A stretch of DNA of 64,000 nt, taken from NCBI RefSeq assembly GCF_000219625.1, contig NC_018216.1, positions 124,001 to 188,000 on the forward strand, read 5' to 3'. Position 1 is the first letter of the stretch, and each line of letters opens with the position of its first letter. The notes under the pieces are model-generated. The model was given only the letters and a program-made list of their open reading frames with translations, was not told the origin of the DNA and did no database searches. Shown here piece by piece: positions 56,886-64,000 of this stretch. The translations under genes were made by a program, and so were the position numbers. Source of the DNA: Zymoseptoria tritici IPO323 (taxonomy: Eukaryota > Ascomycota > Dothideomycetes > Mycosphaerellales > Mycosphaerellaceae).

Positions 56886-58427
56886 ATGGCCTCGCATCTA
56901 CCCATACCGCTGCCTCCTCGAACACCGACACCACCGACACCTATACCAGACGAGCACAACTTCGCTCTGGAACACGATCACGAAAGAAGCACCTCGCGGG
57001 ATCTCTTCTCACAACGATACACACACCACAGCAATGGCTCTCAATCAGGAATCGGCATATCCGTCGATTCCGCTCCCTACACCGGACAGCAAGATGTTCC
57101 AACCTTGCTATCTCCTCCCTGGAGCGCGACTTTCAACGGGAACGGCGGACTCAGTCCACAGCGTACGCCGATGACAGCCAGCACGGATGGGGGCTTCAAC
57201 ACAATCGACTCCAGCGCGGGCGCTGGAGAAAGAAGAGCATCAGTGACGGTGACGAATCCATTCAACTTCCAGACTGTGCAATATGAACGCGATAGTAATG
57301 CGGGCAAGAACGAACTATTGGGCAAGCGACGAGGACACAAGTACAGACACTCCTCGATCCATGCGGTGCATATGGACCAGATCTTCAAGTCGCCTCAGAT
57401 CCAGCGGACACCTCTGAGCGTGCCTGCATCATTGCCTCTTCCTACGAGAAGAGAGCTATGGCTGAGCATGACGAGGCATCAGACGGCACGGCTAGCTTGG
57501 TGTGCTGCTCACTTTGCCATCGCAGCTTATGTGCAATACTCTGGAGCTGGCTCCCTCGCCATGACCGCCCTATCACGACTACTACTCTTCGACGCTTCCG
57601 GCGCAACGGTCTGCGTAGTGGTGGACGTAATGGGCAACTTCGAAGTCTGGAAGCGTTCTTCGATCAAACATCCTTTCGGCCTCGAACGAGCCGACGTCTT
57701 AGCAGGATTCGGAATGGCGGTCTTCATCGCTTTCATGGGGCTGGATGTCATCTCGCACGGCATCCAACACGCACTGGAGAATGTTGGAAACCACGAAGCT
57801 CACTCCCCGCACGCTCACGAACGTGTCACGATGGGTCACGTCGACATCGCTAGCATGCTCAGCATCGTGTCGACACTCGTCTCCGCTCTTCTCCTAAAGA
57901 ACCACGCCCGCATCGGTCGCGCCATGCGTTTCGAACTACTCGCAGGCTGGGGTCGAATCCTCGGCAATCCCTCCCACTTCCTCACATTATCCTGCTCTAT
58001 CCTCCTGCTACTCCTCCCGTTCCTACCGACCATCTCCTACAGCATCTTCGACAAAGTCCTCGCCTTCACGATCGCCTCCTTCATGATCCTCCTCGGCGCC
58101 CGTCTCGGCACAAGTCTCGCCAGTATGCTCCTCATGAGCTTCAACGCCACTTCTTCCGCCGAACGAGACGGTCTGAAAGGCATCGTCGAAGCGATCGCCG
58201 ACGCGGATCCGGCGGTCAGTCGGGTGGACGAGGCGAGATTCTGGCAGGTACATTACGGACTGTGTATGGCGAATTTGAAGTTGAGATATCGGAGTTCAAA
58301 GGGTGGGTATGGTATGGTTGGGGACGATTTGGTGAGGATACGGAAAAAGGTTGGGGAGGTGGTGAGGAAGCGGTTGGGCGGTGGGAGGTGGGATGTTAGT
58401 GTGCAATTGGCGGTTGAGAGGGATTGA
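56886..58427 (+). CDS. CDF-family zinc transporter, Zrg17-like
   Basis: A single exon, 513 residues from the first in-frame ATG; a stop lies at 56,826 with no ATG between, so a spliced upstream exon remains possible. The N-terminal 190 residues are polar and Pro/Ser-rich. Membrane segments then begin (LAWCAAHFAIAAYVQYSGAG), with the family signature FEVWKRSSIKHPFGLERADV then LAGFGMAVFIAFMGLDVISH. A His-rich stretch (HEAHSPHAHERVTMGH) lies between segments. Further segments include SCSILLLLLPFLPTISYSIF. The C-terminus is a ferredoxin-like cytosolic domain (VSRVDEARFWQVHYGLCMAN). In yeasts Zrg17 pairs with Msc2/Cis4 to bring zinc into the early secretory pathway. It lacks the usual HxxxD sites I would expect in an autonomous pump, consistent with a heterodimer partner. 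Confidence 0.8.
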   Translation: MASHLPIPLPPRTPTPPTPIPDEHNFALEHDHERSTSRDLFSQRYTHHSNGSQSGIGISVDSAPYTGQQDVPTLLSPPWSATFNGNGGLSPQRTPMTASTDGGFNTIDSSAGAGERRASVTVTNPFNFQTVQYERDSNAGKNELLGKRRGHKYRHSSIHAVHMDQIFKSPQIQRTPLSVPASLPLPTRRELWLSMTRHQTARLAWCAAHFAIAAYVQYSGAGSLAMTALSRLLLFDASGATVCVVVDVMGNFEVWKRSSIKHPFGLERADVLAGFGMAVFIAFMGLDVISHGIQHALENVGNHEAHSPHAHERVTMGHVDIASMLSIVSTLVSALLLKNHARIGRAMRFELLAGWGRILGNPSHFLTLSCSILLLLLPFLPTISYSIFDKVLAFTIASFMILLGARLGTSLASMLLMSFNATSSAERDGLKGIVEAIADADPAVSRVDEARFWQVHYGLCMANLKLRYRSSKGGYGMVGDDLVRIRKKVGEVVRKRLGGGRWDVSVQLAVERD

Positions 58428-59883
58428 GGGATGCTTGACCTTGGACTTTGTGTTTGGATGTACTACTTACTGCATTGTGTGCCTGCAAAGCGCGGCGTTG
58501 GATGTGTATCGTTTGTGGGGATTTATCTGGGGTGTGGAGCATGTACATTGTCGTGGAAGGGCGAAGCCAGGGCAAGAAGACAGTGGAGTCGATCAGCGAT
58601 GAGAAGAGACGGTATTCATCAGAGATGTGGGGCATGTTCTCTGTAGGTCTCAAGGTCCTGCTGCTTGTCCATCAACATGCGATGCACTCAACATGGAATT
58701 AGATGTCCAACACGCGACTCTCACGCGGCGCCGAGCCGTATATTCGCCATGCAGCTCGGCGAAGCGCGATGACGATGCCGACTTGCCGACTTCACGTCCT
58801 TTCGAATAACTTTTGTCCTCAAGACGTCGAATTACTTCATACTCTAGCGACGCACCATTCCGTTCCTCGCACGAATAGACTCGGCTCAAATGTCAGCTCT
58901 CGCACCGGTACTTTCTCAGGCACAAGCAAGCTCGTCCGGTCCCGAGGGCGACGTTTCTTCTTTCACGAGGATCGCGGCCAAGGAGATGAAGGCTTGGAGG
59001 GAATGTACGGATCCACTGAACTCAAGATTCCGAGAATCTTGGACGGACTTTCGCCATTGGCATATGGCATTGGTGATTCATGATTCGGACCCAGGATGAT
59101 GAGGCCTTACTTCGGTCTGTACGTAAGGCAAGATCAATCTTCGTGGTGAAGCCCTTGCGAAGATGTTCATGGATTTTTCAAGAGTCGCAACAGACATGGA
59201 GAGAAGCTCGAAAGGCTTTTTGACGCTTCTGGTGGGATAAACGACTGCTAACATTCGCTCGTTCTGTCCTTCTACTCACGAATGGACCAAGGGGACCATG
59301 ACAGTCAGGTGAGGATCTACAAGAAGGAAACCTTCGCCTTACCCGCAGCCAAGTCCGAGGGTCTGAGCATCCTTCCTACCACCACTCCGAGAAGTTTTCC
59401 TACTGGCGAGTACCACGCTCCATGTTGTGCCGAGTCTTGACCCACTGGGCTTACATTGTTACCTTCTCATCAACTGCCATTGAAGTTCAACTCTCCACAT
59501 ACATGCAACACTGCCAAATGAGGAACACTCCGCAAGCCAATCCAAGACCAAATGCCGCTTCTCGGCGCCATTGCTGGATATCGCCACGGACTAGCACGCC
59601 ATTCGAAGATCCACTAAGTCCGCGACACGAGTTGCACCAGAGGACGATTCCGACATCCTCCACAATCCAAGTCTTCCCCATGGGACATGAACTCTCAGCG
59701 TTGATCCACCAGCGCTTGGACACGGGGTCATCGCCGGTGGCGTGGACTACTGTATGTCGTAGTAGGAGCGTATAAGTCAGAGCCCGCTGTGCCGTCCAGC
59801 ATAAGGTGTGCTCTTCTCCTTCTCTCCTCTCTTCCTGTCACACTCTCCTTTCCTTGTCCTTACTCACTCAGCCTTAGCTCATC
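58428..59883. other. Intergenic region
   Basis: No gene was recognised in 1.46 kb. Short ORFs near 58,890-59,099 and 59,422-59,775 have no family resemblance. The last 70 bases before the MFS ATG are C/T-rich, like a leader. Confidence 0.5.
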
Positions 59884-61725
59884 ATGACCGTCTACGCTAA
59901 CGACACTCCCTCTAACAAGTCCAATCCAGAGAAGAACGCCGCCAGCGTGGACCACCTCAATGAGACCAGCGTTCCCTACATCGTTCCAGATAAGCCCATC
60001 ACACCTGAACTCCTCGCCGCAGTCCCGGGAGGCGTCAAAGCTTCCGAGCTCTTCGAGGATGCCGCTCCCATCCTCGCTCTTAACCTTCCGGATTGGCGTG
60101 CCACCGAGAAGAAGCTCGTGAGAAGGCTGGATATGACACTACTCCCACTGCTGTGGCTGCTCTACTGGAACAACTACCTTGACAGGACGAACCTTGTACG
60201 TACCATGGGGTCGTCGTGCTCATGTTGTAGCGCTGGCCAAGGTGAGGAAAATCATGAACGCTATTGTCTGACACCTTAGACAATAGGCACAAGCTCAACT
60301 CGCGGAACCGTCAATGGGAGAGTCTCTGAACTTCGAGTCAGGTGGAGAAGACTACAACACTGCAGTGTCCTTGTTAACTGTCGGCTACATGATCATGCAG
60401 TTGCCTTCGAACATGCTTTTGACCCGTAAGAGAGTTGGATCAAGCATTAACATCACTTGTTTCTGACTTTGGATCACATATAGGCGTTCGACCAGGAATC
60501 TACCTCCCCGCGACTGCCATAATCTGGTCCGCCGTCTCCGCATGCACCGCCGCAGTCCCAGATGTGCGAACTCTCTGGGGCGTCCGCTTCATTCTCGGCA
60601 TGACTGAAGCGCCTCTCTTTCCCGGTGCCGTCTACCTTCTTTCCTGCTGGTACACCCGCAAGGAAATCGCCCTTCGAATTGCAATCCTCTACTCTGGTCT
60701 AGTCCTCGCGCAAGCCATGTCTGGCATCCTCGCTGCTGGAATCTTCAATGGTATGGAGGGTGTCGCAGGTATCATGGGCTGGCAGTGGCTGTTTATCATT
60801 GAGGCATTGATGAGTACCGTGTGTGGTATTGCTGCTCTGTTCCTCCTGCCCGACTATCCGGAGTCGAAAACTGGATCGCAGAAGTGGACTATGGATGAGG
60901 ACTGTCGCAGGTTGGCGGTTGCGCGAGTTGAAGCGGACAGAGTCACTGGTTCGACGGGCAGCGGCAAAGTTTGGGATGGTATCAAGCTTGTGATGACGGA
61001 TCCCAAGATGTACTTGTTTGTGAGTGGTCAACTTCGTCTTGCTCTCGACTTAGCCTCCGACTGACTCTGCTGCAGATGTTCTTGAACCTGACCATGACCG
61101 CGAGTTATGGATTCAACTTCTTCTTCCCCATTCTGGTGCAAGGTCTCGGAATCGGCAACAGGTGAGTCTCGCCATCAAATCAACAAGCAGCCCCCATTGA
61201 CTCTTCTCCCACAGAATCGTCTCCCTCCTCCTCACCTCCCCACCCTACTTCCTCGGCGCAGCCGTCTCCTTCGCCATCGCCCGCGACTCGGACCGCATCC
61301 GCGAACGCGGCTACCACATCGTCGGCAGCCTTACTGCCTCGATGATCGGCTTCGTCATCACCGTCGCGACGCCGAACACAGCCGCCCGCTACGCCGCTTC
61401 CTTCCTCTACGCTCCGGGATCCTTCTCCGCCAACGCTCTTGTCTACTCCTGGGCAGTCTCTAGCGCCGGGCAAACACCCGAGAAACGCGCCGCGGCGGGT
61501 GCGATTGTAAATATCGTGGGTCATGTCGGGAATATCATTTCTCCGTACTTCTTCCGCGATGATACGAGGCCGGAGTATCCGTTGGCGTGGATTTTGATGT
61601 TGGTGTTTGGAGCGTTGGCTATGGGGCTGGCGTTGTCGACGAAGTTTTTCTTGAAGTTTGAGAATAGGAGGATCAAGAGAAGGACGGATGATAGTGGGGC
61701 GGTGTATAATCCTTATACCACGTAG
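59884..61725 (+). CDS. MFS transporter, Dal5/anion:cation symporter type
   Basis: Five exons (59884-60195, 60287-60425, 60484-61019, 61076-61161, 61215-61725) give 527 residues. A soluble N-terminus of about 85 residues precedes KKLVRRLDMTLLPLLWLLYW and NNYLDRTNL, the typical first membrane segment of this family. Later come GYMIMQLPSNMLLTRVRPG, WGVRFILGMTEAPLFPGAVY with LLSCWYTRKEIALRIAILYS, and, after a central loop, MTASYGFNFFFPILVQGLG. Twelve segments are expected. Relatives import allantoate, nicotinate, pantothenate, biotin or other organic anions with protons; the substrate here is unknown. All splice sites are canonical and frame-consistent. It is convergent with the GCIP gene, with 89 bases between stops. 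Confidence 0.87.
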
Positions 61726-61814
61726 AGGAAGCCAAGGCCAGATCGACATGGCGTCGATTGTCGCCATACTCGGTTCAAGGAGTAATCGAAGTGCCATTCG
61801 AACGACATCTCCAT

Positions 61815-62861
61815 TCATCCAACGGCTTCCTCCCACTTTGCACTCCATGTCGTGAAAGCGTCTTCCTTGCCTTTCCAATCAAGCTTGACGATTTTGCTGA
61901 CTGCCTTGGCTTCCCTCACGCACTTCTCCAACCCTTCTTTAACACCATCCTCATCCAAGTCATAAAACAGCCCAGCCAGATCATCCACATCATTCTGCAC
62001 CACCTCCAACTGCTCCAACACCCGGTCCAAACCCTCCACCTTCTCCCCACCAAAAGTCTTCAGCCTCCTCTTCCCCACCGCCGTAAACAACAACACGACC
62101 TTCTTCAACCTCCCCTCCGCCTTCTCCACCAACTCCCGCAACTCGACCCGATCCGCCGGCAAACTATTCGCCGCATTGAACATCTCCTCCACACTCTCCG
62201 CATCCCCATCAACCCCTTCATCCCCACTATCCAGCAACGCGTCGTCGTGCCCTTCACTCTCCAAATCCGTACCTTCCTTCCACTCTTTCAACTCCTCAAT
62301 CGCATCGCTAATCGCATCTCGATACTGCTCCGCCTTCCGTACGGCTAACCCGGCAATCCCCATCTTCTCCAACTCCGCGACCGCATCGCAGCTCTCCCAC
62401 ACCACGCCCGTCGAACTCAGACTATCCCTCCGCGATCCGCCCGGCGCATTCCCCTCCGCGATCGATCGTAGTTCTTGCAGTAGATTCTCCACTTCGCGGA
62501 ATACCCTCAAGACCCGCGCGTTCACTTCTTTGCCCATCAGTTTTCCCCACGTCTTCTCTTCCGTGCTGCAAATTTGTGTTCCGCTCATGAGAGCTGGGAG
62601 ACAAGTCGTGGACAAGTCCCGGAGGACTGCGGTGATGGCTGTGGGGGTGAAGGGTTTGTTGATTGCGAGGAGGGAGACTTTGGTCGTGTGGGCTTTGAGG
62701 AGGGTGGCGGCATCGCGGAGGAGGTGCAGCGGGTTTGGAGCGTTCGGGATCGTGGTGGGGTTCGAGGTGCGGCGTAGGGCGGTGGTGAACTGACGGAGGA
62801 GAGACTGGGTGGAGGTTATCAGGTCGATCAAGGCTGTGACCTCTGCTGGTTTCGGCGCCAT
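61815..62861 (-). CDS. GCIP / cyclin-D1-binding protein family
   Basis: A single exon of 348 residues. The protein is mostly alpha-helical, with Leu/Ala heptad-like runs in both halves (TALIDLITSTQSLLRQFTTA; VLRVFREVENLLQELRSIAE) and an acidic middle (DLESEGHDDALLDSGDEGVD). The C-terminal half contains RLKKVVLLFTAVGKRRLKTF and LEVVQNDVDDLAGLFYDLDE. These fit the Grap2-and-cyclin-D-interacting (GCIP, CCNDBP1) family found across eukaryotes, whose fungal members are uncharacterised. No catalytic residues are expected; the family is thought to act through protein-protein contacts. It is head-to-head with ARP6, with 166 bases between start codons. Confidence 0.75.
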   Translation of the reverse strand: MAPKPAEVTALIDLITSTQSLLRQFTTALRRTSNPTTIPNAPNPLHLLRDAATLLKAHTTKVSLLAINKPFTPTAITAVLRDLSTTCLPALMSGTQICSTEEKTWGKLMGKEVNARVLRVFREVENLLQELRSIAEGNAPGGSRRDSLSSTGVVWESCDAVAELEKMGIAGLAVRKAEQYRDAISDAIEELKEWKEGTDLESEGHDDALLDSGDEGVDGDAESVEEMFNAANSLPADRVELRELVEKAEGRLKKVVLLFTAVGKRRLKTFGGEKVEGLDRVLEQLEVVQNDVDDLAGLFYDLDEDGVKEGLEKCVREAKAVSKIVKLDWKGKEDAFTTWSAKWEEAVG

Positions 62862-63027
62862 CGCTGCGGTTTGTTTGTAGTCCCCGTCGTTGTTGTCGAA
62901 GTAAGGTGTCCATCTCTACAACTTTTTATTCAGCATCAGAAGTCAAGCGTCTTGGCGGGGTCCTCGACCTCTTTCACATGCGAAACAAGAACCACAACCC
63001 TAAACTCTACATCAACACCACCACCAC

Positions 63028-64000
63028 ATGGCGAAACCAAAAGCGGCGGCGGCGTCATCATCTCAACCCGCCGACCGCATCACACCCCAAACCCTCATCT
63101 TCGACAACGGCGCCCACACCGTCAAAGCCGGCTTCTCCAACCCCTCCACCCCTCCAACCCTCTCCTCCTGCCACATAATCCCCAACTGCATCGCCCGCTC
63201 CAACCGCGATCGAATCACCTACGTCGGCGCCGACCTGGATACCTGCGCCGACTTTGGCGAACTACACATCCGACGACCCGTCGAGAAAGGTTACGTCGTA
63301 AACTGGGAAGGCGAGAAAGCGATTTGGGAACGAACGATTTTCAACTCCAAGTCTCCCGTGCACTGCGATCCGAGTCAGACGAACTTGATTCTTACGGAGT
63401 CACCGAATGCGCCGACGGCGTTGCAGAGGAATGCGGATGAGATGGTGTTTGAGGAGTTTGGATTTGCTTCGCTATGGAGGGTTGCTGCGCCGGTTTTGAC
63501 GGCTTATTCGCCGTCTCCGTTTCCTAATGCGGTCTCACCGGATGCTGGAACTCCGCTTGAGGCTGTGCTTGCTGTTGATGCTGGGCATTCGCATACTACC
63601 GTCACGCCGCTCTATCATGGACGACCACTTCACGCTGCTTGTCGTAGGCTGGAAGTTGGAGGCAAGCTACTTACGAACCATCTTCAAAACCAACTCAGTC
63701 GAACGATGGACATGCATCGCGAAGACTGGATATCTCAGGAGATCAAAGAAGACGTGTGCTTCGTAGCCTCGGACTCAACCAACTTCTCGGACCTCCTTGA
63801 ACGAGTATGGAAGGGAGGAAGAAATGATCCACGCGAGATTGATGTCAGTGTAGTGGTGGACTATGTTCTCCCAGACTATGAAGTTCTCAAGCGAGGTTTC
63901 GCTCGTCAACACGATCCGAGTAAGAGTGCCCGGCTGAGGCGGCTGGGTATCGGGGGTACAAGCGAGATGGTTTTGCCGATCGGTAGTGAGCGCTTCGCAG
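63028..64000 (+). CDS. ARP6: Actin-related protein 6 (5' part, cut by window edge)
   Basis: The frame from the ATG at 63,028 stays open to the last base (324 codons), with no stop or evident intron. After a short Ala/Ser-rich start comes the actin-fold opening LIFDNGAHTVKAGF, then CHIIPNCIARSNRDRITYVG, RRPVEKGYVVNWEGEKAIWE (a feature of the ARP6 group), LILTESPNAPTALQRNADEM, and VLAVDAGHSHTTVTPLYHG (second phosphate-binding loop). RRLEVGGKLLTNHLQNQLS matches the conserved G-G-x-L-T-N helix. ARP6 is a subunit of the SWR1 complex that places histone H2A.Z in chromatin. The remaining 100-150 residues lie outside the window. Confidence 0.88.
   Translation, partial: MAKPKAAAASSSQPADRITPQTLIFDNGAHTVKAGFSNPSTPPTLSSCHIIPNCIARSNRDRITYVGADLDTCADFGELHIRRPVEKGYVVNWEGEKAIWERTIFNSKSPVHCDPSQTNLILTESPNAPTALQRNADEMVFEEFGFASLWRVAAPVLTAYSPSPFPNAVSPDAGTPLEAVLAVDAGHSHTTVTPLYHGRPLHAACRRLEVGGKLLTNHLQNQLSRTMDMHREDWISQEIKEDVCFVASDSTNFSDLLERVWKGGRNDPREIDVSVVVDYVLPDYEVLKRGFARQHDPSKSARLRRLGIGGTSEMVLPIGSERFA

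Noticed and set aside
1..64000. CRISPR arrays, rRNA or tRNA genes
   Set aside because: No spaced direct-repeat array, rRNA-like stretch or convincing tRNA cloverleaf was seen by eye. A tRNAscan run would settle the last point.

Overview
This window is nuclear DNA of a filamentous ascomycete, most likely a dothideomycete. The genes carry short spliceosomal introns of about 50-90 bp with GTGAGT/GTAAGT-type donors and CAG/TAG acceptors. Fatty acid synthase is the fungal two-subunit type, encoded by FAS2 and FAS1. Repetitive DNA shows repeat-induced point mutation (RIP). Placement below the class level is inference from protein resemblance only.

Positions 1 to about 14,270 are a block of dead transposable elements. 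Reading frames stay open in phase over hundreds of codons but are full of TAG where a CAG or TGG codon is expected; CpA and TpG are scarce while CpG is abundant. From left to right it holds the 3' part of a Ty3/Gypsy pol (+ strand); a 3.8-kb unit bounded by inverted, hairpin-forming ends that encloses one degenerate frame of about 900 codons looking like a 2-oxoglutarate/Fe(II) oxygenase-type repeat protein; a nearly complete chromodomain Gypsy element (- strand); and a 1.58-kb element with paired 275/289-bp LTRs. The block ends abruptly and unmutated gene-rich DNA follows.

Positions 14,687 to 64,000 hold sixteen genes. In order: a GMA12/MNN10-like glycosyltransferase; a secreted pepsin-like protein; a Ca2+/H+ exchanger with a large Ser-rich loop; a 3.6-kb stretch with no convincing gene; a mosaic secreted Thr-rich multidomain protein that appears frameshifted in exon 1; a Brl1/Brr6 nuclear-envelope protein; the divergent FAS2/FAS1 pair; AP-2 adaptor alpha; an uncharacterised disordered protein with a C-terminal Cys motif; a three-exon metallothionein; a Gfo/Idh/MocA oxidoreductase; a conserved two-membrane-segment protein of unknown role; a Zrg17-like CDF transporter; an MFS transporter of the Dal5/anion:cation symporter type; a GCIP (cyclin-D1-binding) family protein; and the 5' part of ARP6, running off the right edge.

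Most of these are housekeeping genes: fatty acid synthesis, endocytosis, nuclear pore biogenesis and chromatin remodelling. FAS2 and FAS1 share one 1.4-kb divergent promoter, with three CACGTG hexamers on the FAS1 side. Three genes handle metal ions (CAX, metallothionein, Zrg17), but they are spread over 38 kb and do not form an obvious cluster. All exon boundaries were inferred by eye from splice consensus and frame continuity; the coding lengths given are exact multiples of three except where a frameshift is stated.
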